A program made the position numbers and the translations under genes. From Earliella scabrosa (Eukaryota > Basidiomycota > Agaricomycetes > Polyporales > Polyporaceae): DNA of 64,000 nucleotides. The notes beneath the pieces are model-generated. The model saw only the letters and a list, made by a program, of their open reading frames with translations. It was not told the origin of the DNA and ran no database searches. Positions 10,258-21,358 of this stretch are shown piece after piece. Positions within the stretch are counted from its first letter, which is position 1, and the number at the start of each line of letters is the position of its first letter. Location: assembly GCA_022605405.1 (NCBI GenBank), contig JABYQQ010000008.1, positions 1,984,001 through 2,048,000 on the forward strand, in the 5' to 3' direction.

Positions 10258-11535
10258 ATGGCTGACTTCATACGGATGACAGACGAAGTGGCCGAATGCG
10301 TCGGAGTGGGGAGAACCGGGCCGGTACGGCGGGCGTTCGATCATAGAGGCGGACGCGCAGTGGCAGTGAAGACGTTCGAGCCCCGCTCCTCCCAGAACGA
10401 CAGAGAGAGCCTAGCCAACGAAGAACATATGTATCGCCTGATACATTCGAAATCAAGTAACGCAAGAAGGTTTTACTCGTTGGCCATCATGCACTTATCA
10501 TCTGTACTCACTCACGCCATCAGGCTATTCATGCAAGTATTGGATTCCGTGACCCCTCCCAAAGGATGTTACCTGGTTTTTCCGTTGTTAGGAATGTCGC
10601 TTGCCGATGCGCTCGAGATGCCGGGGGTACATCCCTTGCCGGACGAACATACAAGGTGGATCTCTCTCCAGGTTATAGAAGCCGTGGAATGTGAGTGTGA
10701 ACATGGCTACACTGTGTCTAGCATCGCTGATAGGCACAAGTCTTGCACTCCATGCGTGTGGTTCACACGGACCTCAAACCGGCGAATATCATGCTGAAAA
10801 GCGCTGAGCGCGAGGAGAAGGCTCTGCCGCAAGGCCGATCGCAAACCAGAGTAAGAACGAATCATAGCGTCCTTGGATACCTTCCATGCTCACAGTCAGC
10901 AGTGGCGCTTCGCCTCTGTCGACCTGTGCGTGATCGACATGAGCGATGCGACCCTGATACAGGGACATGGCAGCGGTATAATTGGTACGAGTGCATACCG
11001 TGCGCCTGAGGTCACTCTCGGTCAGTTACATAATTTTAGGCGTCACTCGCCGTGCTCGCGATCAACTGCTGACTCACGCGACAGGCCTCCCGTGGACACG
11101 TACTGTCGATTTGTTCGGCACCGGATGCATCATAGCCGAAGTCTTGTCAGGGCAACCTCTGCTGCCGGCGACGCTGACAATTCAGGAACGTCTGGCATCG
11201 ATGGAGCAAGTGCTAGGCGGCTCAATTCCGGAGATGCTTGTCTTAGCATCGGGAGAGGCATTTAGGAAGTTCTTCCGCCGTACCCCGGAAGGTAACTACC
11301 AAGTACTCCTCGGCCGGAATAACACAGCAGCTATGTTGAGGGTTCGGAAGATCCGGGCTGCAAGGACTTTGAAGGTATGAGTAGTGTCAGATTACCGGAA
11401 ATTGTAGGATAACAAGAGTATATGCAGGAGATTATTCACAACACCCGTTACGTCGACCTCTGCACAGCCCTCCTTCAATTGGATCCGCGCAAGCGAGTGT
11501 TGCCAAGCAATGCCCAGAGAATGCTTAGCGGGTAG
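10258..11535 (+). CDS. Divergent CLK/LAMMER-type protein kinase
   Basis: Six exons can be joined in frame from the ATG at 10258 to a TAG at 11533-11535. Visible kinase elements in order: a glycine-rich loop (GVGRTGPV), the VAIK-type lysine (AVAVKTF), the helix-C glutamate (ANEEHMYRLI), VFPLLGMSL in the hinge, the catalytic loop VVHTDLKPAN, the activation segment, YRAPEVTLG, WTRTVDLFGTGCIIAE and the C-lobe motif LLQLDPRKRV. HTDLKP and YRAPEV with a glycine after the valine-leucine pair are typical of the CLK/LAMMER and SRPK branch of CMGC kinases. The DFG motif is altered to DMS: the metal-binding aspartate is kept but the glycine is lost. At about 300 residues it is a bare kinase domain without the usual N-terminal extension. 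Confidence 0.75.
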
Positions 11536-12450
11536 AGAATCGATCATCGGAGAGTCCTCGTCTATACCTACCGGTGTGATTGTGATGCCGGGCAACGGCG
11601 CGCCGAGTATGATCTGCGACATCGGGTGACTTGTTGCCCAGTCGATCGAGGTAGTTCAATGTTGGCTCGGCACCCAGAAATTTTCCGGTGAGGAAATATA
11701 AAGAGAGCACTGGATGTAACCATGAAGTACATGCTTCCAATTCTCCCATATGTCATCGAAACGTCACCGCACGGTACACAGCAAGCTCTCCATGTCGACA
11801 GCACAGAAGATATTCTATGGGTTATGCAGACCAGTAAGTCAGTCACGCATGCAACATTACATCGTGATAATTCGGCATAAACCAGACAAATGCCAAACAC
11901 GATCCATATGACTATGTCAGTGAGTGTAGAGCGAATATGAGTTGAAACGTGTAATAATTTACTCACACTGTCTCTGCCAGACACAACCCACCGAGTTACT
12001 CTGAAGGACAGAGGATAAAGCAGATGCTGCAACTACATATATGAAATGGTAGGTGATGCTTATATGTGCGCGCTTCGAATGATAACACTGTTCTTGGTAC
12101 ATCATAGTGATGTTGAAATGATGACTATTTGAAAGACACTATGTTGTTAAGTCAGGAAAAAAATCTCAGGCATCAGAAAAGCAAAGCGCGTACTGACATG
12201 GCCATCACAGGTGCCCCAACACCACCATGACCATTTAACACTACAATGACAGTGTTCAGTTCTCACGCTGGTGCATATAACTGTTGGTAACTGAGAGGTG
12301 TATGCTTCCATATAAAGTTAAATAGAAGTTCACACTCTTATAAAGTCTGGCTGTTGCCCACGCTTTATCGATCGTTCATCGTTCATCGTTGCACTTCACT
12401 CCTCGTCCTCTCTCTGGCCACTTTCTGCCCTTCTACTCCATACTATCATC
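11536..12450. other. Intergenic region upstream of MYND gene
   Basis: AT-richer than the genes, with no supported coding frame. The 3' part probably holds the promoter of the MYND gene. Confidence 0.5.
12333..12343 (+). promoter_or_regulatory. Possible TATA box of MYND gene
   Basis: cttataaagt lies about 110 bp upstream of the ATG at 12451. It is followed by a CT-rich stretch (ctcctcgtcctctctctgg) of the kind common in fungal 5' leaders. Assigned from position and consensus only. Confidence 0.35.
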
Positions 12451-13188
12451 ATGATGCCTACACCGCCCTGTCGGGTCTGTGGGACGCGCAGCATCGCAAC
12501 ATGCTCTCTCTGTCATGAACCATCTTACTGTTCAAACAGGCATCTTTGCGAGGTACGTGCATTCCTCACATACATCGTGTGATGATCCACTGACATGAAT
12601 CCCATAGGATTGGCCAAGACACAGCGGAGAATGTAGTCGTGCTGCACTCATCAATGCTAGAGTTGCTGCACTTGCTCAAGCTCAAGCTGGAGCGATGGGC
12701 CAGGGAGGGTTCAGTGTCTTACCGCCCATTCAGACTGTGGTTGGGATGCTAGCGGACCCTGATCACGGTGAGCATTGTACCTGCATATAACGCTGTATCC
12801 ATGTTCAATCATCTCCACAGACAACATTCGGTTTATTGACGTTCGCCTTTTGCGATCTAACTTTTCAATCAATCGGGTTGTATGTCCCATTCCACTGCTG
12901 TTTGAGTTCTTCCGCTATGCATGTGCCTCTATTCCTCTGAACTGTGGTGCAGACGGACATCCTCTTCTCTCCCCTTACGATATTTACTACTGCACACACT
13001 CATTTGCCTCCGGCCGTAATCCCAATCGTGCTATCGCGCTGCTTACGAAAGGTGCTGCCCCTCAACCCCCCCAATGGCCTGGTCCTGTCATTGTTCTGAA
13101 GTATTGTGATACTACGCGCATGAACTTTACGAACTTCCATTCCAGTGATCTTGCTAATATCCGCGCATACTTTGCCAACTTTCGGTAG
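12451..13188 (+). CDS. MYND-type zinc finger protein
   Basis: Three exons (from ATG 12451; junctions near 12552/12608 and 12769/12821; TAG at 13186-13188) encode about 200 residues. The first two exons together give a complete MYND finger: CRVCGTRSIATCSLC, then YCSNRHLCEDW and HSGEC, with the cysteine and histidine spacing of the family. MYND fingers are protein-interaction modules rather than DNA-binding ones. The remainder (…GPVIVLKYCDTTRMNFTNF…) contains no catalytic domain I recognise, and the protein is too short to be a SET-MYND methyltransferase. Adaptor function is inferred from the finger alone. Confidence 0.8.
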
Positions 13189-14559
13189 AAAGTCTCTGCT
13201 GCACATCTGATCTTGTTGTACGAGCATTGTGTTATATGACTTCTGCTTATAATCTCACAAACGTTGAGCATATGATATGTACTGGTACGTATTGTGAGAT
13301 TTCGACAGTCATGTTTGTGCTGTTGCTGGTGTTGAACGATTAATAGTTAAGCGACGCTAGGCACTACAACAACTGCACGTGAGCAAATTATTGACCGCAT
13401 AAATCTTACCACTTGGCACTGGGTGAAGATGACCCCAATTAAATGATGCAGCATAGTTGAGGGCTCCATTGTTTTATTTGTAACATTAATCCTATCGTTA
13501 GCTATCATGATTACACGAACATTAATTCCCCTCAATCTCTGAATGATTCTCATTGCACCAAAAGATCTCTTGTCTGTCTAGGCAAACAAGTGCCACACAG
13601 CAAGCATTGGAACATGCAGCAAGATTCACTCACAAGGCATGGCTAGGTATCAATGTAAACATGTGTGATCATTGTGTCATATAGTCCTAATACCAGACTG
13701 TATGAATGTACTAACGGTTCAAGATGGCAACCAAATAGAGATCGGCAAACTCGAGAACTTTAAGTAGAAATGTGGATGGCACTTCCGCACTGGCCCGGGC
13801 ACGCTAAGGGTTTGAAGGTAAGCAAGACCACATTAAGGCATCTCTTATCGCTATGGCATGATATCGTGACAGACAATCCTGAACTGATCTAAACTGTGTG
13901 CATGAAACAGTTATATGTCCGACGACTCGGAGTTGTCAGACCGCTCTATATCGAGAGTCTTCAAGACTTGTGGAGATAGTACGTACTATTGGCTGTCCAT
14001 ACATGGACATAGCAAAACCGGCGATCTCAATGGTGAAACTTATACTGTGCGTGTGCATTTACAGTACTTACATGCTACACACCAAGGAAGCTAGGGGAAC
14101 TTGTTACTGTTACAAACGCGGACCATGGGAATTCAGATGTTGAAAGTCTTCCTAGCAGCCGGGAGGGCCTCCTACCTATGTCGTTCACAGCTCCTCTAGA
14201 TGAGTTGATTACCAAGTTATTTGGAAGACACTGCGCTCACTTAATAATCGAGCATGACAGCCACAGATGTTGAATAGTCACATGCATCAGGGAATGCAAT
14301 TACTTGCACTGAATGTTCGGCGAGAACCTGCTCCAGAAAAGCTGTGTCTGACGGTAACTACTTAGTGAGGGGACAGACGCCATGCAAGCATCGGCAACCC
14401 GCATCGACTGCCGGAACGGCGAATTCTAGGCGACTGACTCGGTGTGGCGAATGGAGACTCCCTTGCAGAGGCTGCAGGACCCACAGGAACCGACGGAGGA
14501 AATAAATAGGTAGAGAGGCGAGAGATGGATGACGGCTTACACGTCGAACCTAACCATAC
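13189..14559. other. Gene-poor region
   Basis: No ORF with coding character. Base composition is AT-richer up to about 14.2 kb. I found no clear terminal repeats, although an old transposon remnant cannot be excluded. Confidence 0.45.
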
Positions 14560-15203
14560 CCTCCCCCGGTGCGCTGGCACGAGATCTTGGAGACAGTTCG
14601 ACAGTCGAAGGCATCCTCGATGAAGCAGGTCTTGTCGAGCTTGAACTTGAGGGTGATGATGTCCCACGCAGACCGCGTACTCGAGGAGGAACTTCAACTC
14701 ATCTGCACAATCAAGGGCACGTCGAACACCTCCTGCAGCTACCTTAGGCAACCGTCTGTCGTACATGCCTGTGCACGCCCCCAAACAGAAGACCTCAGTG
14801 AAGACGAACGGCACCATGTGCCCGAGATGCATGATGTCGCTACTCAGCCCATGTCGCGTGTAGAGACAAATCGGCTTGCCCTGTTCATACAAGTACGGGT
14901 TCTTGTCGAAGTCCCGATGCGAGACTATCACACCTCTCCTGAGGAATCGGTCCGACTTATGCCGCATCAGCCGCTCGAACCGCTCCAGCAACAGCGGGCT
15001 GACTCTGGTGCCAAGCCGTGTGATGAGCTTGTCGTAGTCGATCGCGGGTCCCTTGCCGTCTTTCAAGACATGTCTTCCGACATCGCAGGGGATGAGGAGC
15101 TGTCCGTGCGCTTCCCCCCCGGTGGTGGGCTTGAAGGCGGGTGCGTCTGCATGGTTGGTGTGCGGGGGACAGTCGAGGACTGCTCGGCCGTCTCAGTGGT
15201 CAT
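14560..15203 (-). pseudogene. Tryptophanyl-tRNA synthetase pseudogene (5' part)
   Basis: The translation matches the N-terminal catalytic region of eukaryotic cytosolic TrpRS: AIDYDKLITRLGT, LERFERLMRH, FLRRGVIVSHRDFD, YEQGKPICLYTRHGLSSD and MHLGHMVPFVFTE, which contains the HIGH-like ATP-binding motif of class I synthetases. It is broken by a frameshift near a run of seven G at about 15118-15124. After a probable intron, VFDVPLIVQM is followed by a stop and two further frame changes (DELKFLL, then FKLDKTCFIEDAFDC…SKISC). The 3' two-thirds of the gene, including the KMSKS region, is absent. The sequence looks under decay rather than selected; the functional gene should be elsewhere. Confidence 0.78.
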
Positions 15204-15295
15204 GATGAGAAGAGGTAAGGAAGGTTGGACGCCTGGAAGTCGACTCAACTGAAATGAAACCTCTCCAGATTGCGTGATCACTCTCTACAAAGCGT

Positions 15296-15968
15296 TATCT
15301 CAGATGTGTAGATCTCTTCACGAACCTGGACAGCTAGCGGCAACTCGACGAAAGCCCTCGATGGATGGATGCGCATCTCCGGTTGGACTCGGAGTGGAGG
15401 ACAGTCAGAAGTAAACCAGGGATACTCGAGTTTTTCAACCCTCGAGACAATCTTGCTAGAGATCAAAATAAGAAGCACGACCTTGGGTTTGATCATGCGG
15501 TAGATCAAGCTGCAAGGAACGTCAGGCGCTATGAAGAACTGCTGTTCCAGGACACAACTCACGTCAGGCTCGCAACCCGTCCGAAGATGTACGCAGGGTG
15601 ATTGCGGACCTAGACATCACACGAGCCGACGATGTTCTGGATCTTGAACTCGGAGGACTTGGCGTTGAGGTCAAGCTGCTGGACAATAGACACATAGCTG
15701 CGCAAGTCGTATTCAAACTCGACGCCGTGTCGACATCAGATCGAGCGCGCACCAAATACGCACGATGACAGCGGAGACTCGCCAGAAAGGAGCGTGACGG
15801 AGAGAAGTCGAACACCTCCATGCTAGAGCCGTAAGGTACCCTGCTCTTCGCGTACGACGCGATGGTGTTCAGCAGCGAGCGATAGCCCATATTCACTGTC
15901 AAGACGACATTCAGGACTCAGAGGGTGCGTATGATGCTCGCGATGGCTTGTACTTAGCGGCACAAGTG
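15296..15968 (-). pseudogene. TATA-binding protein pseudogene
   Basis: Scattered frames match the conserved C-terminal saddle domain of TBP in the correct order: LSPECRLD, SAVIVRI, YVSIVQQLDLNAKSSEF, KIQNIVGSCDV, then FFIAPDVPCSLIYRMIKPK, VVLLILISSKIV, and VREEIYTSE. In-frame stops (one right after GSCDV), frameshifts and loss of the LTGAK segment break it. What look like introns are kept, for example GTGAGTTGTG before FFIAPD. That argues for a DNA-level duplication rather than a retrocopy. It ends only about 90 bp from the TrpRS fragment on the same strand. Confidence 0.75.
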
Positions 15969-16219
15969 TGGGCAGAGCAGCACGGTCATGATGGCAGGAT
16001 GGATGATCGATGAGGTAGGTGGGCGCTTCCCGTTTGAGTCTCGGACGTACGACTGCGGTTGACCGGGACCGGGACGGCCAAGCGAGCGGACCGGGCAGCC
16101 GTACAACGCACCGGGGATCGATACCTTCCCGCGCAAAACCCACTTCAAACTTCGCCGGTTCAATCAACACGACGGGACTTCATATCAACTTGGCAACGAT
16201 ACAACTCAAGTCCCCGCTA

Positions 16220-16787
16220 TCAACGATCCTCGTCCATACCACCGTCAAGACCGACACGTAGCGCGCCCAAAATCTTCTCCCGTAGATCTTCAGCAAACAA
16301 GGTGAAGACACGATGGACTTCGCCCCCCGTGGAGGTAATGTTCGGGACGTAAGTGACCTCCACGTCGGGAAGCATTTCTCCCCGGCTGGTATGCTGCATC
16401 TTCACCGAAAGGCGGAAGAAAAGCTGAGAAGTCGATCAGTTATAGATGACCGGCGCGGACAGCACCTGCAAGAACATACCCTTTGGCCTTCTAGAATCAG
16501 ACAGATGTACTGCTCCATGTGGTTCAGAAATCTGAAATCCACCCTCGGGTGGAGACGTCTGGGCATGAGGATCGTCCCCTCCGCAACGACCGGGGTCTCA
16601 TCGTCCGAAGAAGAAGAGCTGACGGAGATGAGTGACGGCATGGAGTCGTCCGAGTCTACGTCGGCGTGACTTCCGCCTCTGAAATGCACGTGTAACGTCA
16701 GCAACAGAACACACGGACGAACGAGGTGAGTACAAACCCCTGGTTATGTACGCCGTTTCCAACGCTGTCCTGAACTTCGATATCCAT
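16220..16787 (-). CDS. Hypothetical acidic/Ser-rich protein
   Basis: Three exons assemble in frame from an ATG at 16787 (MDIEVQDSVGNGVHNQG), across an intron ending CATTTCAG near 16682, then a GTATGT intron ending GATGCAG near 16392, to a TGA at 16220-16222. The product is about 140 residues. It has an N-terminal serine/aspartate-rich tract (DSDDSMPSLISVSSSSSDDE) and a C-terminal half with VEVTYVPNITSTGGEVHRV and FAEDLREKILGALRVG. I recognise no domain. Consistent phases and clean introns suggest a real gene, despite the pseudogenes next to it. Confidence 0.5.
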
Positions 16788-17609
16788 AGTGACAATGCGA
16801 TGTGTCCACTTGAGTACGGAAGCACGTACCTTTATACCAGCCCCGCCCTACTAGTAGGTTCGCCCCCCATTTGGCCTGGCCAGCCCGTGACCAGTACAAT
16901 GCTTCTCATCATCAGCCACGGTTCATGTTTCGATGGGTCATCCAGCGCAATCCGATCACTGCAGATCCTGGGAGCGTCTGAATCCAGACCATCGCAGTGA
17001 CTGATCTGACACGGGGATGCCATCCCGCATGTGCCGGTTTGCCAGCATCAGACATAATGGCAAGTTCATCCTGATTGCAATGAACGATGATCTCATCCAG
17101 ATGATTGACCTCCTTTACGAACAGTGTTCAATAGGATTGGCACCCGTTCCCACGCAGTAATGATGTCGATAGAGGGGATATGTGATTTGGAAGATCCAGA
17201 ACGCTAGAATGGTTCCACGCGGCGCCACGGGGCCGCTGCCCTGTTATAGCAATCTGCGGAAATGCACAACGCCTCATTGGCGACACTCCGATCTTGACGT
17301 TGTCCACCATCACCCATCTCGATTTCCAAACTAGACTTCCATTCCAACGAGCACACCCTGTCTAGAGGAGGATCCCCTCCGGAACTGTATGACTCAAGTC
17401 CGCGGCCCCGCACGTCCGCCGTCCTCTCGAAGATCGCGGCGTACTTAAACCCCGTCCCCGACGCAGCAGATCCTCCAAGTTCTCATGTTGTGTTCGCGAT
17501 GACTCTGTGAGCGTGTTGGCACCCTTTTGTTGCATTGTATTCACGCTCGAGTAGGCAGACGCTGGCGATTGCCCCCTGGTGGTCCGCGGAAATCATACGG
17601 CGGATCTTC
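16788..17609. other. Region with no confirmed gene
   Basis: A plus-strand stretch near 17035-17150 (…FILIAMNDDLIQMIDLLYEQC…) reads like a protein fragment but has no recognisable start or splice sites. The frame of the following gene is open from about 17510, so its 5' exon may begin in this region. Confidence 0.4.
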
Positions 17610-18248
17610 ATGTACGTGAAGACGCCTGTTATGCTTGTCAAATGTCGCGGGATGCATCCTATCATCTCGGAAATCGTGCAAGACGAACTCCAGCACCGTC
17701 ACGCGGTCTTCTTCGGACGGTGAGTGTTGTGTGTCAGGCGCGACTCCGGTTTCTGATAAGCTCGTAGACTTACGTCAGATATCCAAGGGTTGCTTTCCGT
17801 CATGCGTGAAACCAACGCCATTGCCACCAGTTCGGCCGCATTCGCGTTCCTTACCGACACCGAGCACCCTTACCCATTTCCCTTCTGCGTCCCATATCAG
17901 TCCCACCAGCCCTTCATTCACCATCTGAAGTATGCGTGTGGCTTCCAAGTCGAGTCTGAGAAGACGCCAGGCCACCACACAACTCCCTACTGCTTCGTCA
18001 GCGTATCCAGCACACTGGGAGGCATCTCCCGTGTATTCAACCTGAGGCAGGACAACGTTCGGATCGTTGTCGGGGTTACGGGCGATCCACTCACAGACGG
18101 CGTATGCAGTGTCCCCGTCGCCTTCTCATCGAGCACGTTCCTCATGAACTACCTCACCGCCGACGGATTCTGTTCCGCCTATCCCTCACTCACTCTCCGG
18201 CTCCGCGCCCTCATCCAACTCGATCGCCTGACGATGCCAAACACCGGT

Positions 18249-19341
18249 CACCTGTAGTTTCCACCATTGTACTACAATTGACCAGGGTAGTGGCCAGAGT
18301 GTTGTCTATAAGGTGGTCACCATTGTAATTGTACAAACCTCGGCCAGTTATTGTACAATTACACTAGTGGGCTGTTGTATTACCAGGTCATTGTATTTGG
18401 GGCACACAGTGTACAACTGACACCATTGTAATACTGCAGTAGCTTGTAATACTAGCTCTGTTGTACTATGGATCTGGGTTGTACAACCAGTTGATTGTAC
18501 TATTGAATAGGCCTGTAAAGCTGACTCATTGTACTATTGAATGGACTTGTATAACCGGAGCTTTGTACTACTGAATGGACTTGTATAACCAGAGTGTTGT
18601 AATATAGCATGATCTAGATCATATGACTGATGGCACAGAAGCTTATCTAACGATCTGGGCGCTTTTTTGACGCCCAAATGCGGTAATGGCTGGTATGGGG
18701 GGTTTACTGACCTGCCCCATAGCTCCCTCAATACTGCACCTATTCCCATGAATGTAGATGCAATAGATTCGCATTTTTATACTCTATCATATGGTGCAAT
18801 GGTGGGAATGATTGATGGGCTAATGGGGCAGCTATGCCCTGAATACTCTAGCAGGCCCCTAGCCAGGGGTACCTCTTGCTCTGCTTTAGGGTACCCAGGG
18901 CATCTATGCTCATGGGCAAGATGCCATCATATAGGGGTGCCCCAGGGCTACTGAACGCATTTTTGTTCAGTGTGATACATTCAGTATTGATGAAGATATG
19001 ATGTATTTTATTTTCGCAAAAAGTGGCCACTTTGTTTGATCCATTACTTGGGTACTCCTGGGTGCCCCACCATGTCTTTACTACCACTGTGTAGAGATTA
19101 AGGAGGGCCTTCCAACGGTATATCATACACCCCAAACCGTCCACCTCCACCCACCCTCTCCTCCTGACCCCCTTCCCATCAATCCCCTCATATATCCCTT
19201 CAGTGGCATTGGATCAACTCGCAGCTTTAGGAGTATATACTAGACATATATTACAGTCTGTTTTGAAGATATGACATGCCACAGTTATCTACACCTTCCC
19301 GGTCATAGCAAACAATTTCCAGCATGCACATTACATGTTCC
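18249..19341 (+). repeat. Left arm of foldback copy 2 (outer 1093 bp)
   Basis: By eye this is the exact reverse complement of 19968-21060. Pairing becomes imperfect, about one difference in five, inward of 19341/19968. The outermost 350 bp are rich in TTGTAC, TTGTAT and TTGTAA words. Confidence 0.8.
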
Positions 19342-19967
19342 TTCTATATCTCAGCAACCGAATCATCAATAAGCATGCGGTGTTTTGCAGCCCTCTGCTG
19401 TATTATAGCACTATCTATGTACCAATTTTCAGCTCGCAGAAATGTGTGGATCTATCTGCATAATGCTATCAGTGGTGAACAGAGATAACCACTTGGTACT
19501 AGATCTGCTGTGCTGTACACCTCCATATATTCAGATAGAGACCTTCTAAGTGCTCTGTATTGAATGCAAAAAGATTCATGAGAATTGGTTGAGTACTTGT
19601 GGTGATATGCTAAAAGATGTGCCGGGAGGCAGTTGTGTGAATAGTGCAGCTGCATGTGCTGTGCAGAGTTCACAAATGGCCATCCAGCACCTCTTTTGCC
19701 ATATCACCACAAGTACTCAACCAATTCCCATAATTCCTTTTGCATTCAATACAGAGCATTTAGGAGGTTCCTATCTGAACCTATGGGGGTGTACAGCACA
19801 CTAGATCTAATACCAAGTGGCTATCTCTGTTTACCACTGATAGAATTATGCATACAGATCCACACATCCCTGGGGGATGAAAATTGGTACAAAGATAGCT
19901 CTACCATATAATGACAGACTGCAAAAGATTGCTTGCCAATTGGTGATCTGGTTGCCGAGATATAGGG

Positions 19968-21060
19968 GGAACATGTAATGTGCATGCTGGAAATTGTTTG
20001 CTATGACCGGGAAGGTGTAGATAACTGTGGCATGTCATATCTTCAAAACAGACTGTAATATATGTCTAGTATATACTCCTAAAGCTGCGAGTTGATCCAA
20101 TGCCACTGAAGGGATATATGAGGGGATTGATGGGAAGGGGGTCAGGAGGAGAGGGTGGGTGGAGGTGGACGGTTTGGGGTGTATGATATACCGTTGGAAG
20201 GCCCTCCTTAATCTCTACACAGTGGTAGTAAAGACATGGTGGGGCACCCAGGAGTACCCAAGTAATGGATCAAACAAAGTGGCCACTTTTTGCGAAAATA
20301 AAATACATCATATCTTCATCAATACTGAATGTATCACACTGAACAAAAATGCGTTCAGTAGCCCTGGGGCACCCCTATATGATGGCATCTTGCCCATGAG
20401 CATAGATGCCCTGGGTACCCTAAAGCAGAGCAAGAGGTACCCCTGGCTAGGGGCCTGCTAGAGTATTCAGGGCATAGCTGCCCCATTAGCCCATCAATCA
20501 TTCCCACCATTGCACCATATGATAGAGTATAAAAATGCGAATCTATTGCATCTACATTCATGGGAATAGGTGCAGTATTGAGGGAGCTATGGGGCAGGTC
20601 AGTAAACCCCCCATACCAGCCATTACCGCATTTGGGCGTCAAAAAAGCGCCCAGATCGTTAGATAAGCTTCTGTGCCATCAGTCATATGATCTAGATCAT
20701 GCTATATTACAACACTCTGGTTATACAAGTCCATTCAGTAGTACAAAGCTCCGGTTATACAAGTCCATTCAATAGTACAATGAGTCAGCTTTACAGGCCT
20801 ATTCAATAGTACAATCAACTGGTTGTACAACCCAGATCCATAGTACAACAGAGCTAGTATTACAAGCTACTGCAGTATTACAATGGTGTCAGTTGTACAC
20901 TGTGTGCCCCAAATACAATGACCTGGTAATACAACAGCCCACTAGTGTAATTGTACAATAACTGGCCGAGGTTTGTACAATTACAATGGTGACCACCTTA
21001 TAGACAACACTCTGGCCACTACCCTGGTCAATTGTAGTACAATGGTGGAAACTACAGGTG
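19968..21060 (-). repeat. Right arm of foldback copy 2 (outer 1093 bp)
   Basis: Inverted partner of 18249-19341. It contains the same subterminal GTACAA-type words in opposite orientation and ends in CTACAGGTG. Confidence 0.8.
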
Positions 21061-21358
21061 CACCGGTATCGGATTTATCTGGCTGGTTGCGAGATATGCG
21101 TGGCTCGGGATCGACTTCCGGACCTCACCGGACAACTGGGACAAGGACAACCTCGGGCTAGTCCGTTCGTGTTTCCGATCATGGCTCGCGCCATGCGTGG
21201 AGAGGAGTTTCGGAGATCGAGGATGTCTCGTGGTGAATTTCAGGGACGGACAGTTGGCAGGGGTTGGCACGCGTTGGGTGCGAGGTGGAGGTTTGTATTG
21301 CAGAGCCCATCCCTTCGCAAGGGGCAGGGTTCACCCCCCCGATTGCAACTGTACGTGA

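Larger units (their letters stand above)
18249..21060. mobile_element. Palindromic foldback transposon, copy 2 (uninterrupted)
   Basis: Full-length 2812-bp copy with the same termini as copy 1 (CACCTGTAGTTTCC and its complement). It is flanked by the 7-bp duplication CACCGGT at 18242-18248 and 21061-21067. The arms fold around about 19654. Removing the element and one duplication brings the interrupted gene back into frame, confirming both ends and the 7-bp duplication. It encodes no transposase-like protein. Confidence 0.88.
17610..21358 (+). pseudogene. Nucleotidyltransferase-like family gene, split by transposon
   Basis: Paralogue of the gene at 38.5 kb. Exon 1 (…MYVKTPVMLVKCRGMHPII…HAVFFGR) joins over a GTGAGT…CTCGTAG intron to RLTSDIQGLLSVMRETN. 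The ORF then runs through YLTADGFCSAYPSLTLRLR to LDRLTMPNTG, where foldback copy 2 begins. After the element and one 7-bp duplication are removed, the frame continues directly (IGFIWLVARYAWLGID…FGDRGCLVVNF…HPPDCNCT) to TGA at 21356-21358, matching the paralogue's C-terminus (FGDRGCLVVRF…HPPNCSCP). Where the 8.3-kb family member has GS…DLDIYV, this copy has no acidic pair, so it probably lacked catalysis even before the insertion. The true start may lie upstream of 17610. Confidence 0.75.

Noticed and set aside
14569..15252. Long plus-strand frame over the TrpRS fragment
   Set aside because: It is the antisense of a clearly recognisable TrpRS sequence.
17035..17150. Plus-strand stretch resembling a protein fragment
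   Set aside because: Too short, without start, splice sites or a recognised domain; kept only as a note on the intergenic region.
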